From: Lachnospiraceae bacterium
Lineage (GTDB): Bacteria > Bacillota > Clostridia > Lachnospirales > Lachnospiraceae
Direction of reading: 5' to 3'
Assembly (NCBI GenBank): GCA_014804785.1
Contig: JAAUZD010000018.1
Location: 35,868-99,867 of the forward strand
DNA: 64,000 nucleotides
Every line of letters begins with the position of its first letter. Positions within the stretch are counted from its first letter, which is position 1. The position numbers were made by a program, and so were the translations under genes. This document shows positions 8,989 through 17,850 of this stretch, piece after piece. The notes under the pieces are model-generated. The model made no database searches, was not told where the DNA came from, and was given only the letters and a program-made list of their open reading frames with translations.

Positions 8989-9017
8989 AGTATATTATGA
9001 AATCAAATCATTTTCAA
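8989..9017 (-). promoter_or_regulatory. Promoter of the GH25 lysozyme gene
   Basis: Minus strand TTGAAA (9012-9017), 17 bases, TATACT (8989-8994), about 50 bases upstream of the lysozyme start codon. It stands between that gene and the end of the YitT-family gene. Confidence 0.7.
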
Positions 9018-9057
9018 TTGTTTATCCCTTCCATTTTCATCATTCCGCTTATTTGTC

Positions 9058-9915
9058 CTACAATTTTTCTCCAAAGTAGCTTTTATATCCTTCTCCATAA
9101 ATCTCCGTTGCGCTGGATACAATCATAAATGCGCTTGCATCCTCCTGCTTTACGATTTCTTCTACCTTATAAGCATTCTGCTTTTTGACCACACAGAATA
9201 TGACCTGCTTGTTCTCTTTTTTATATGCTCCCGTTCCGGAAAGATATGTCACGCCAATATTCAATTCTTTTAAAATACGTTCTGTGATGACAGACGGCGT
9301 ATTACTGATGATATAAATCATTTTTGCCTCATCCCTTCCATACAAAACGAGATCCAACATCTGTGATGTTACCACAGCCGATATGGCACTGTAAAGAACG
9401 GTGTCAATATTCCCAAACACAATACCTCCGATTCCAATAATGATCGAGTCGATCACAAGAAATATTGTTCCTGTTTTCAAATGGGGTTTTTTCAGCTTCA
9501 GACATTTTACGATAATATCAGTTCCACCCGTAGTTGCTCCCGCCCTGAGCACATAACCAAGCCCCAGCGCTACAAGTACGCCGCCAAATACCGCTCCCAA
9601 AAGAGGTTCCCTTGTCAGGGGTTCCATCCTCTGAAAAAAATTAGTCGCAGTGGAGGATACAAAAATTGCATACAGGGTGGAAAGAATAAATTTCCATCCA
9701 AATTTCCATGTTCCCAACCCTATGATTGGAATATTAAGAATCAAGAACAAGGTTCCTGTCTCCATCGGAAGAACACGGCTTAAAATAATGGAAAGACCGG
9801 ACACCCCGCCTGGCGCAAGATTGTTAGGATCGATAAAGAGACTGATGCCCGCTCCAAATAAAACCGCTGCAACAGTGATTACAACATACTTTTTCAATAA
9901 TTTTGCGAACTGCAT
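9058..9915 (-). CDS. YitT-family membrane protein
   Basis: 285 residues from the ATG at 9915, chosen because a GGGAG site lies 7 bases before it; the frame stays open further upstream but would run through the ilvA terminator. About five membrane segments in the first 190 residues carry the family signatures NNLAPGGVSGLSIIL and GATTGGTDIIVK. A soluble C-terminal DUF2179 domain follows (SATEIYGEGYKSYFG near the end). Function of the family is not settled; some members are described as uncharacterised transporters. A candidate promoter overlaps the terminator upstream. Confidence 0.88.
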   Translation of the reverse strand: MQFAKLLKKYVVITVAAVLFGAGISLFIDPNNLAPGGVSGLSIILSRVLPMETGTLFLILNIPIIGLGTWKFGWKFILSTLYAIFVSSTATNFFQRMEPLTREPLLGAVFGGVLVALGLGYVLRAGATTGGTDIIVKCLKLKKPHLKTGTIFLVIDSIIIGIGGIVFGNIDTVLYSAISAVVTSQMLDLVLYGRDEAKMIYIISNTPSVITERILKELNIGVTYLSGTGAYKKENKQVIFCVVKKQNAYKVEEIVKQEDASAFMIVSSATEIYGEGYKSYFGEKL

Positions 9916-9946
9916 ATGTCTTCTCCCTTTCCCACTTATGCTAAAT

Positions 9947-9982
9947 AAGAAAACCGTACACTTTATAGTATACGGTTTTCTT
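9947..9982 (-). terminator. Terminator after ilvA
   Basis: Stem AAGAAAACCGTA (9947-9958) against TACGGTTTTCTT (9971-9982), perfect over 12 bp, with a 12-base loop that can extend the stem. On the minus strand the 3' arm ends in GGTTTTCTTATTT. Confidence 0.75.
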
Positions 9983-9995
9983 ATGAAAAATACAA
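9967..9995 (-). promoter_or_regulatory. Candidate promoter of the YitT-family gene
   Basis: Minus strand TTGTAT (9990-9995), 17 bases, TATACT (9967-9972). The -10 box falls in the loop and 5' arm of the ilvA terminator hairpin. Confidence 0.5.
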
Positions 9996-10003
9996 ATAAC
10001 AGC

Positions 10004-11227
10004 TTAAATGTTCGTCCTGACCTGCTTCGGCTGATATCCGTTCTGTTCAAGCGCCTGCATGATCTGATGTTTATGTTCCGTTCCAAATGCTTCAAGAGTA
10101 ATGCGCAGTTCCACAGCGGCATTTCTATTGATGGATACGAACTGATTATGCTCCAGCTTGATGACATTGCCGCTTTGCTTTGCAATCACATCTGCCACAT
10201 GGCTTAGCTCTCCCGGCTTGTCGGGAAGGAGCACAGACACCGTAAAGATACGGTCTCTCATGATAAGCCCCTGCTGTACCACGGAAGACATAGTGATTAC
10301 ATCCATGTTTCCGCCGCTCAAGATAGACACTATTTTTTTCTTTTTTACATCCAGATGCTTTAACGCCGCCACCGTCAAGAGACCGGAATTTTCAACCACC
10401 ATCTTGTGATTTTCAACCATATCCAGGAACGCTACTACCAGTTCTTCATCCGGTATTGTAATGATATCGTCCAGATTTTTGCAAAGATAAGGGAATATCT
10501 TTTCTCCCGGTGTCTTCACCGCAGTACCGTCGGCAATAGTGCTGACATGATCCAATGTAACCACCTTGCCTGCCTTGATGGATGCCTTTAAACAGCTTGC
10601 ACCTTCCGGCTCCACTCCGATTACTTTAATCTTGGGGTTTAAGAGTTTGGCAAGCGTAGACACACCTGTGGCAAGACCGCCGCCGCCCACCGGCACCAGA
10701 ATATAATCCACCAGCGGAAGTTCTTTAAAGATTTCCATGGCGATGGTACCCTGTCCGGTTGCAACTGCCGAATCGTCAAAAGGATGAATGAAGGTATATC
10801 CATTTTCCTTGGCAAGTTTATAAGCATGCTCACACGCCTCATCATAGACATCACCGAAAAGAACCACCTCTGCGCCGTAGCTTTTGGTTCTGTTTACTTT
10901 AATCAGAGGGGTCGTAGTGGGCATGACAATGACCGCTTTGACACCATAGCATTTTGCCGCATAAGCAACTCCCTGCGCATGATTGCCTGCGGAAGCAGTA
11001 ATCAGACCTTTCTCCCTCTCTTCTTTTGAAAGTGTGCTCAGCTTATAATAAGCGCCTCGTAACTTATATGCACCCGTAAACTGCATGTTTTCAGGCTTTA
11101 AATAAACTTTATTTCCAGTCTGTACACTATAAAAATCACTGTACACCAGCTTTGTTTCCTGGGTCACTTTTTTGACAGTTTCAGATGCCTCTTCAAACTT
11201 TTCTAAGGTCAGCATTTTCTCTTCCAT
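10004..11227 (-). CDS. ilvA: Threonine ammonia-lyase with ACT domain
   Basis: PLP enzyme that deaminates threonine to 2-oxobutanoate, for isoleucine synthesis or threonine breakdown. 407 residues. The PLP lysine is in FTGAYKLRGAYYKL (near 53), with SAGNHAQGVAYAA and the glycine loop VPVGGGGLATG. The last 75 residues form a single ACT-type regulatory domain (DKPGELSHVADVIAKQSGN). This is the shorter clostridial type, not the long IlvA with two regulatory modules. The ATG at 11227 is preferred over a TTG overlapping the ftsY stop codon. It is the last gene of the plsX-ftsY run. Confidence 0.93.
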   Translation of the reverse strand: MEEKMLTLEKFEEASETVKKVTQETKLVYSDFYSVQTGNKVYLKPENMQFTGAYKLRGAYYKLSTLSKEEREKGLITASAGNHAQGVAYAAKCYGVKAVIVMPTTTPLIKVNRTKSYGAEVVLFGDVYDEACEHAYKLAKENGYTFIHPFDDSAVATGQGTIAMEIFKELPLVDYILVPVGGGGLATGVSTLAKLLNPKIKVIGVEPEGASCLKASIKAGKVVTLDHVSTIADGTAVKTPGEKIFPYLCKNLDDIITIPDEELVVAFLDMVENHKMVVENSGLLTVAALKHLDVKKKKIVSILSGGNMDVITMSSVVQQGLIMRDRIFTVSVLLPDKPGELSHVADVIAKQSGNVIKLEHNQFVSINRNAAVELRITLEAFGTEHKHQIMQALEQNGYQPKQVRTNI

Positions 11228-11232
11228 GGTAA

Positions 11233-12171
11233 TCAATCCTCCTGTAACGTCTGTTCACCTACATCAAATAATGCATTTACAAACTGTTCTGAATCAAACT
11301 TCTGCAGATCATCCAATTTTTCGCCTACTCCAATATATTTGACCGGTATATTCAGCTCCGATTGAATCGCAACTGCAATACCGCCTTTAGAAGTCCCATC
11401 CATTTTCGTCAGGATAATACCTGTAAGATCTGCTGTTTCTCCAAACTCTTTCGCTTGATTTAATGCATTCTGGCCAGTAGTTCCATCCAATACAATCAGA
11501 TTTTCCCGATGAACGCCCGGGAACTCCCTGTCTATGATGCGATTCATCTTTTTCAATTCTTCCATCAGATTCTTTTTATTGTGGAGCCGTCCTGCCGTAT
11601 CGCAGATCAGCACATCCACATGTCTTGCTTTTGCTGCATTCACTGCATCATAGACCACACTTGATGGATCAGCGCCCTGGGCGCCTGTGATAATATCCAC
11701 CCCTGCACGGTTTGCCCATTCGGTAAGCTGTTCGCAGGCTGCTGCCCTATATGTATCTGCAGCCGCAATCAGTACTTTTCTGCCCTGGCTTTTCAAAATG
11801 CCTGCCAATTTGCCTACTGAAGTCGTTTTCCCTACTCCATTTACACCAATAATCAGCATAATCGACTGCTTCTGTTCAAACTCATAGGCGGTCTCCTCCA
11901 CCTTCATCTGCTCTTTAATGCTCTCGATCAAAAACGACTTACACTCTGCCGGCTCCTTGATATGGTTTTCTTTTACCTGTCTCCTTAATCTGTCCAGAAT
12001 ATCGCTTGTGGCATTTACACCGATATCCCCCATGATGAGTATCTCTTCCAGTTCTTCATAGAAATCCTCGTCAATGGAAGAAAATCCGCTGAAAACAGAA
12101 TCAATCCCGTGAACAATGTTGTTTCTCGTTTTGCTTAAGCCCTCTTTTAATTTACTGAAAAATCCTGCCAT
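11233..12171 (-). CDS. ftsY: Signal recognition particle receptor FtsY
   Basis: Membrane-associated SRP GTPase that docks Ffh-ribosome complexes at the translocon. 312 residues, lacking the long acidic A domain found in enterobacteria. G-domain motifs are GVNGVGKTTSVGKLA, DTYRAAACEQL, DTAGRLHNK and TKMDGTSKGG. Its first base overlaps the last base of smc, indicating tight coupling. Confidence 0.97.
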   Translation of the reverse strand: MAGFFSKLKEGLSKTRNNIVHGIDSVFSGFSSIDEDFYEELEEILIMGDIGVNATSDILDRLRRQVKENHIKEPAECKSFLIESIKEQMKVEETAYEFEQKQSIMLIIGVNGVGKTTSVGKLAGILKSQGRKVLIAAADTYRAAACEQLTEWANRAGVDIITGAQGADPSSVVYDAVNAAKARHVDVLICDTAGRLHNKKNLMEELKKMNRIIDREFPGVHRENLIVLDGTTGQNALNQAKEFGETADLTGIILTKMDGTSKGGIAVAIQSELNIPVKYIGVGEKLDDLQKFDSEQFVNALFDVGEQTLQED

Positions 12172-15100
12172 CAGTCATCCAGCTCCTTATCAATCAGATT
12201 TACACTTACCAGTGTAGAGACACCCTTTTCCTGCATGGTAATACCATACAATCTGTCAGCCTTTTCCATCGTACCGCGTCTGTGCGTAATTACAATAAAT
12301 TGTGTGTTTTTTGTCAGCTTATGTAAATATTTTGCAAACCGCGCAACATTGTTTTCGTCCAGTGCCGCCTCGATCTCATCTAAAAGGCAGAAGGGAGAAG
12401 GCTTCAGATTCTGGATGGCAAACAAAAGTGCAATTGCCGTGAGCGCCTTTTCACCGCCGGAGAGCTGCATCATATTCTGCAGCTTCTTTCCCGGAGGCTG
12501 CGCTATGATACGGATACCTGCCTCCAGGATATCCTCATCCTCCATAAGTTCCAGCGTTCCCTTTCCGCCTCCGAATAATTCCTTGAATACTTTATCAAAC
12601 TCTCTTCCTATTTCGGCAAATTTTTCGTTGAACTGATTGCGCATAGCGGTATCAAGCTCTACGATAATCCCCTCCAACGTCTTTTCTGCCTCCACAAGAT
12701 CATCGTGCTGTGTTTTTAGGAACACATACCGCTCCATCAGGTTCTTATAATCTTCAATGGCATTGACATTGACATCACCCAGCTTTCTGATCTGGTCTTT
12801 CAAAGAAGCAATTTCCTTCTTCATGGCAGAGCGGTCAGTCATCTCTTCATTTCTAAGAGATGCAGCGTCCGAAAGGGTGATCTCATATTCATCCCACATA
12901 TAATTAATCTGGTTTTCCAGCGCCTCCTGAAATTTTTCTTTCTGGGAATTTAACCGGTATACTTCCTTATCCAGTCCTGTCATCTTCTCAGCCAGCGCTT
13001 CTCTGTCCGTAAAGAAATTCTTCTGCTTTAAAGAAAGCTTCTCCTTCTTCTCCACATCTTCCTTAAGTTTCTTTTCCGTATCTCCCTGAGTGGTGTGGGA
13101 GGCGGCAATCGTTTCCTCTATGGATGCTATGTCGTTTTGCTTCTTTTCCGTATCCTCACTGCTTTGCTTAAGACCCTCATTGATTTCCTCCAGTTCCTTT
13201 GCAAAGCGGTCGATCTCGCCGTCAATACGATTCACATTCTGTTGATGGAAATCCTGCTGTTGCAGCATTTTTTCCACCTCCACATCCCATTCTGAAACAT
13301 GAGCGGACTGCTCGGATTCTTCCTTCCTCGCCTCCTCCAGTTCCACCTGGAATTTTCTGATCTGCTGTTCCACCTTTTTCTCTAAAAGTTCGGAATCTTC
13401 CAGTTCTTTTTGGATTTCCTGTTTATTTGACCGGATTTCCTTGATCTGGTTTTCAATCTCCCTCTCTTCCGCTTTAAGTTCCATGGAACCTTCTGAAGCT
13501 TCGTCCTTGCGCTCCTGAGCCTTGATCACATTCAATCTGGCCGTATTTTGTTCAATGAACTTCTTCTGCAGCGAAGCCTTGTCCTCTTCCAGACTTAAAC
13601 GGAGTTTATTTCTCTCCTCCTTTGTCTGCTCAATCTCATTTAAAAGAGTGTCGATCTCCATCAGATACTTTTTGACTTTGCCTTCCAACTCTTCCATCTC
13701 TCTTCTCCGTCCAAGAAGATTACTGTTATTTTTAAAGGCACCGCCGCTGATGGCACCGCCGGGCACCAGAAGTTCCCCTTCAAGGGTTACCATACGGATT
13801 CCATAATCGAATTTTCTGGCAATCTTAACGGCATGATCCACATGATCGACTACCACGATTCTGCCCAGCATTGCTTTCGCCACGTTCTTATATCTGTCCT
13901 CTATGGAGACAAGTTCATCCGCCATGCCGATAACGCCTTCTTCCTTCAGCGCATCCTGGTTTTTAAACTCCTGTGGTCTGGTAATGCTGGTAAGGGGCAG
14001 GAATGTCGCCCGTCCGGCTTTCGTCTGTTTCAGAAACGCAATCATTCTTTTGGCTGTTTCCTCATCATCTGTGACAATATTCTGGATGTTGCCGCCCAGC
14101 GCCGTTTCAATGGCGGTCTCATACTTCTTATCTACTTTTATGATGTCTGCCACAACACCGATGATTCCTTTTTCGCGTTCCTTGCATTCCATCACCTTCT
14201 TAACACTGCCGCCATACCCTTCATAGCGTTCCGTAAGATTGGTGAGGGCTTCCAGCTTAGATTTTTCCTGATGATAACTTACCTGGGTATCCCGCAGTTT
14301 TTGATCTTTTCCTGCAAGTTCCTCCCTGATAAGAGCCAGTTTTTCTTCCTTCTGTTCCTGGGAATCATTTAACGCATGGATATCATTGTTGATACGCTCA
14401 AATTCTTCCTGCAGGTTTTTAATGACCTCTTCCTGCGCCGCCTCATCCGACTTAATGCGGAGAATCCTTGAGGTAAGTTCCGCCTTCCTGATATTGATCT
14501 GCTCCGTCATGGTGTCATAACGTCCCAGTTTTGATTTTATGGTCGCCCTTGAATTCAAAGCCTCTATGATCGTGTTCTTTCCGGCTTCAATATCATTGTT
14601 CAAGCCCTCTATCCGGCTTTGGACGGCAAGCAATTTTTCTCTTGCTTCGTTTCTTGCATTTTCAATCTCAGCAACCTGCTCGTCGATTACCTTCTTATCT
14701 GCAAGAATCGTTTCCTTCCCTTTTAGCTTTTCCTCCATCTCTTTCGTGACGGTTTCTCTTCGGGATGTAAAGTGCTCCTCATTGCTCTTTGCGGATTTGA
14801 TCTGCTCCCGCAGCACATTGATCTCGCCTTCCAGCTTGCCGCGGAGCATGCTGGTATCAGACAAAGAAGTACGTTCAGCCAAAATGGTTTCATCCAATAT
14901 TTCAATCTGTCCCTGAATCTGTTCATACTCCTCTTTGATCTTTTCGTATTGCTGTGTGGTCTGTTCCAGATCACCGCTGGCAATTTCAAATTTCTCGTTG
15001 GCATCTTTAAGCTGTTCCTGTAAATGACCATTTTCCAGCAGGAACATGTTTACATCCAGAGTCTTTAGTTCCTCTTTCTTTTTTAAATAGACTTTTGCCG

Positions 15101-15731
15101 TTTCTGACTGCTTTTCCAAAGGGCCTGTCTGCTTTTCAAGCTCTGAGAGAATATCGTTGACACGGACCAGATTCTGCTTTTCGTCTTCCAGTTTTTTCTG
15201 GGCAGCCACTTTACGCTTTTTAAACTTTACGATACCGGCAGCTTCATCAAAAAGTTCTCTTCTCTCCTCCGGTTTTCCGCTTAAGATCTTATCAATCTGT
15301 CCCTGTCCAATGATAGAATACCCTTCTTTTCCGATACCCGTATCATAAAACAACTCATTAACATCTTTTAATCTGCAGGGTGCACCATTTAAGAGGTATT
15401 CACTTTCACCGGAACGATAGATCCTCCTTGCCACAGTCACCTCTTCAAAATCAATGGCAAGCTGATGATCCGAATTGTCTAATGTGATTGCCACATAAGC
15501 GTAACCTAAAGGCTTACGCATTTCTGTTCCCGAAAAAATGACGTCCTGCATGGACGCCCCGCGAAGCTGCTTGATTCTTTGTTCTCCCAGTACCCAACGG
15601 ACGGCATCAGCAACATTGCTCTTGCCGCTGCCGTTAGGTCCTACGATGCCCGTAATGCCATTATGAAACTTGAACACCAGTTTATTTGCAAAGGACTTAA
15701 ATCCATGAATCTCAATACTTTTTAAATACAT
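12171..15731 (-). CDS. smc: Chromosome segregation ATPase SMC
   Basis: Condensin-like ATPase that loops and separates chromosomes with ScpA and ScpB. 1186 residues from the ATG at 15731, giving the normal MYLKSIEIHGFKSFANK start with an AGGTG site. The Walker A P-loop is GPNGSGKSNVADA. Long coiled coils flank a hinge at about 500-650 that shows glycine-rich motifs such as GGNIQNIV. The C-terminal head carries LSGGEKALTAIALLFA and Walker B CLLDEIEAALD. Standard rnc-smc-ftsY order. Confidence 0.97.
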   Translation of the reverse strand: MYLKSIEIHGFKSFANKLVFKFHNGITGIVGPNGSGKSNVADAVRWVLGEQRIKQLRGASMQDVIFSGTEMRKPLGYAYVAITLDNSDHQLAIDFEEVTVARRIYRSGESEYLLNGAPCRLKDVNELFYDTGIGKEGYSIIGQGQIDKILSGKPEERRELFDEAAGIVKFKKRKVAAQKKLEDEKQNLVRVNDILSELEKQTGPLEKQSETAKVYLKKKEELKTLDVNMFLLENGHLQEQLKDANEKFEIASGDLEQTTQQYEKIKEEYEQIQGQIEILDETILAERTSLSDTSMLRGKLEGEINVLREQIKSAKSNEEHFTSRRETVTKEMEEKLKGKETILADKKVIDEQVAEIENARNEAREKLLAVQSRIEGLNNDIEAGKNTIIEALNSRATIKSKLGRYDTMTEQINIRKAELTSRILRIKSDEAAQEEVIKNLQEEFERINNDIHALNDSQEQKEEKLALIREELAGKDQKLRDTQVSYHQEKSKLEALTNLTERYEGYGGSVKKVMECKEREKGIIGVVADIIKVDKKYETAIETALGGNIQNIVTDDEETAKRMIAFLKQTKAGRATFLPLTSITRPQEFKNQDALKEEGVIGMADELVSIEDRYKNVAKAMLGRIVVVDHVDHAVKIARKFDYGIRMVTLEGELLVPGGAISGGAFKNNSNLLGRRREMEELEGKVKKYLMEIDTLLNEIEQTKEERNKLRLSLEEDKASLQKKFIEQNTARLNVIKAQERKDEASEGSMELKAEEREIENQIKEIRSNKQEIQKELEDSELLEKKVEQQIRKFQVELEEARKEESEQSAHVSEWDVEVEKMLQQQDFHQQNVNRIDGEIDRFAKELEEINEGLKQSSEDTEKKQNDIASIEETIAASHTTQGDTEKKLKEDVEKKEKLSLKQKNFFTDREALAEKMTGLDKEVYRLNSQKEKFQEALENQINYMWDEYEITLSDAASLRNEEMTDRSAMKKEIASLKDQIRKLGDVNVNAIEDYKNLMERYVFLKTQHDDLVEAEKTLEGIIVELDTAMRNQFNEKFAEIGREFDKVFKELFGGGKGTLELMEDEDILEAGIRIIAQPPGKKLQNMMQLSGGEKALTAIALLFAIQNLKPSPFCLLDEIEAALDENNVARFAKYLHKLTKNTQFIVITHRRGTMEKADRLYGITMQEKGVSTLVSVNLIDKELDD

Positions 15732-15738
15732 ATAACAC

Positions 15739-16431
15739 CTACTTTTCCGGCATCTCGGCAAGCAACACCTGATAGGCCGCCTGTTGTTGTGCAGATTTTT
15801 TATTCCGTCCCTGACCTCTGCCCACTGCTTCACCGTCAATTCTAATCTCCACAGTAAATACTTTGTCATGATCCGGTCCTGTTTCACTTACCAGTTCATA
15901 GGTAATATTCCTACCCTGCTTCTGCATTTTTTCCTGAAGCAACGTTTTACTGTCATAAAAAAGCTGCTTGTTTTCCAAGTCGGAAAGAATATATTTTTTG
16001 ATAAATTTATCTGCCTCTTTAAGCCCGCCATCTAAATACACAGCGCCTATCACAGCTTCCATCACATCTGAAATGATAGAATCCCTGTTTCTGCCTCCGG
16101 TTGCCTCTTCTCCCTTTCCAAGCAGAATATAATCGCCAAGGGACAATTCTCTGGCACAAAAAGCAAGCGCCGGTTCACAGACCATGGAAGAACGAAGCCG
16201 TGTCATTTCTCCCTCCGACATTTCCGGATAAGTTTCAAAAAAGAACTGGCTGGAGAGCAGTTCTAAAACCGCATCTCCTAAAAACTCCAGTCTTTCATAA
16301 TCTATAAATTTATTGATTTTCTGTTCATTAGAAAAAGAGCTATGGGTCAAGGCCTGCAAGAGCAGCTCTTTGTTCTTAAACTCATAACCTATTTTTTCTT
16401 CCAGTTTCTTCAATTCTTCCTGTTTATACAT
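15739..16431 (-). CDS. rnc: Ribonuclease III
   Basis: Double-strand-specific endoribonuclease for rRNA and mRNA processing. 230 residues. The RNase III signature ERLEFLGDAVLELL (near 45) and the second acidic cluster DVMEAVIGAVYLD (near 120) form the metal site. A C-terminal double-strand RNA-binding domain ends with GRGQGRNKKSAQQQAA. It sits 7 bases before smc. Confidence 0.97.
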   Translation of the reverse strand: MYKQEELKKLEEKIGYEFKNKELLLQALTHSSFSNEQKINKFIDYERLEFLGDAVLELLSSQFFFETYPEMSEGEMTRLRSSMVCEPALAFCARELSLGDYILLGKGEEATGGRNRDSIISDVMEAVIGAVYLDGGLKEADKFIKKYILSDLENKQLFYDSKTLLQEKMQKQGRNITYELVSETGPDHDKVFTVEIRIDGEAVGRGQGRNKKSAQQQAAYQVLLAEMPEK

Positions 16432-16470
16432 ATTTCACCCTTTCGGACAAAAAAGCCCATATCGGGCTTT

Positions 16471-16701
16471 TTAGTTCATTGCATTTTTGATCAGATTTAC
16501 TGCTTCTTCCACAGTTGTTATTTTTTCTGCACCTTCAGCCGGAATTTCAATATCGAATTCTTCCTCTATTCCCATTATAATCTGAAAAACATCTAAGGAA
16601 TCAGCTCCAAGGTCGTCTACAAAAGTGGTCTCCATCGTGATTTCTTCAGGGTCGACGTTGAGTACGTCAGCAATTACTTGTTTTAATTTTTCAAACTCCA
16701 T
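16471..16701 (-). CDS. acpP: Acyl carrier protein
   Basis: Carries growing fatty acids on a phosphopantetheine arm. 76 residues. The attachment serine is Ser35 in the DSLD motif ([10 protein letters not shown]), within an acidic helical protein of typical size. It lies 15 bases after plsX and 39 before rnc. Confidence 0.96.
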   Translation of the reverse strand: MEFEKLKQVIADVLNVDPEEITMETTFVDDLGADSLDVFQIIMGIEEEFDIEIPAEGAEKITTVEEAVNLIKNAMN

Positions 16702-16716
16702 TTCTCAATTTCCTTT

Positions 16717-17730
16717 CTAATTTTCTTCCATTGTGATTTTTTCTTTTATTTTTTGATTGATATTCTGTTCTGTAAAAGTGATACATTGCAGAATAGAATT
16801 TTTGATTTCAACCGCCTTGGAACTTCCATGAGTCTTAACCACAAGACCGTTCAAGCCAAGCATCGGTGCACCGCCATACTGTTCTAAGTCAAATGCTTTT
16901 AATGTTTTCTTCAGTGCCGGCTTAACAAGCAGGGCTCCTATTTTGCTTCGAAGCGAGGTCATCATTCCTTCTTTTACTTTTTTGATTAGCGTGCCCCCTA
17001 CTCCTTCATACATTTTTAATATGACATTTCCTACAAAAGCTTCACACACAATCACATCTGCATACCCGGCAGGAATATCCCGGGCTTCAATACTTCCCAC
17101 AAAATGGATATCGGGACAGTTCTTTAAAAGCGGATAGGTTTCTTTCACAAGGGCATTTCCCTTCTCTTCCTCTGCGCCAATGTTCACAATTCCGACCCTA
17201 GGGTTCTTTACACCCATGACGCTTTCCATGTATACAGAACCCATTTTGGCAAACTGTACAAGATGAGAAGGTCTTGCATCTACGTTGGCACCGCAGTCAA
17301 TCAGCAACGCACAGCCGTTTTCGGTAGGAATAAGCGGTGCGAGGGGCGGTCTTTCCACTCCCTTAATCCTTCCAACGATTACCTGCCCTCCCACTAAAGT
17401 AGCGCCCGTACTACCTGCTGAAACATAGGCATCACAAGTTCCGTCTTTTACAAGGTAAAATGCTTTTACAATGGAGGAATCCTTCTTTTTGCGGATTGCC
17501 ATAACCGGCGGCTCAGCGGTTTCGATTATCTCAGATGCATTTACCACTTCCACCTGCTCCTTTTGATACGAATACTTTGCAAGTTCCTGGTTTATCAGTT
17601 CTTCCTGACCTGTCAGATAAACCTTCACGTGACTGTTCTCATTTACTGCATCTATGGCACCTTTTACGATTTCAACAGGTGCATTATCTCCACCCATGGC
17701 GTCAACTGCTACATTTACAAATTCTGCCAT
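16717..17730 (-). CDS. plsX: Phosphate acyltransferase PlsX
   Basis: Makes acyl-phosphate from acyl-ACP, the first step of phospholipid synthesis with PlsY. 337 residues. It opens with VAVDAMGGDNAPVEIVKGA and has the conserved STGATLVGGQVIVGRIKGV and EAFVGNVILKMYEG segments. It is the first gene of the operon leading to smc and ilvA. A GGAGG site precedes the ATG, and a promoter overlapped by an inverted repeat lies 30 bases upstream. Confidence 0.96.
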   Translation of the reverse strand: MAEFVNVAVDAMGGDNAPVEIVKGAIDAVNENSHVKVYLTGQEELINQELAKYSYQKEQVEVVNASEIIETAEPPVMAIRKKKDSSIVKAFYLVKDGTCDAYVSAGSTGATLVGGQVIVGRIKGVERPPLAPLIPTENGCALLIDCGANVDARPSHLVQFAKMGSVYMESVMGVKNPRVGIVNIGAEEEKGNALVKETYPLLKNCPDIHFVGSIEARDIPAGYADVIVCEAFVGNVILKMYEGVGGTLIKKVKEGMMTSLRSKIGALLVKPALKKTLKAFDLEQYGGAPMLGLNGLVVKTHGSSKAVEIKNSILQCITFTEQNINQKIKEKITMEEN

Positions 17731-17756
17731 TTTTCATACCTCCATTCAAGTACTTC

Positions 17757-17788
17757 TTTACTATACTAAACCATATAGTAAAAATCAA
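17757..17788 (-). promoter_or_regulatory. plsX operon promoter with overlapping inverted-repeat operator
   Basis: Minus strand TTGATT (17783-17788), 17 bases, TATAGT (17760-17765). A perfect inverted repeat, TTTACTATA and TATAGTAAA separated by 8 bases (17757-17782), covers the -10 box and the whole spacer. Binding there would block RNA polymerase. In other Firmicutes lipid-synthesis operons are repressed by FapR or FabT; this repeat matches neither consensus that I know, so the regulator is unidentified. Confidence 0.7.
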
Positions 17789-17802
17789 GCAGAAATTTGA
17801 AA

Positions 17803-17822
17803 GCCCCGGGAAATCCCGGGGC
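17803..17822 (-). terminator. Terminator after the transglutaminase-like lipoprotein gene
   Basis: GCCCCGGG / CCCGGGGC perfect 8-bp GC stem with a 4-base loop, 28 bases past the stop codon. It is followed on the minus strand by TTTCAAATTTC. Confidence 0.8.
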
Positions 17823-17850
17823 ACATTTGAAATAATATGATGTTTTCTGC

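Noticed and set aside
13095..14916. Long plus-strand open frames opposite smc
   Set aside because: They are antisense to a clear 1186-residue SMC, rich in Ser/Leu/Phe as expected for shadows of a coiled-coil gene, and have no ribosome-binding sites.
15732..15887. N-terminal extension of SMC of 52 residues
   Set aside because: The extension overlaps rnc, is rich in Arg and Cys unlike SMC, and an AGGTG site serves the internal ATG.
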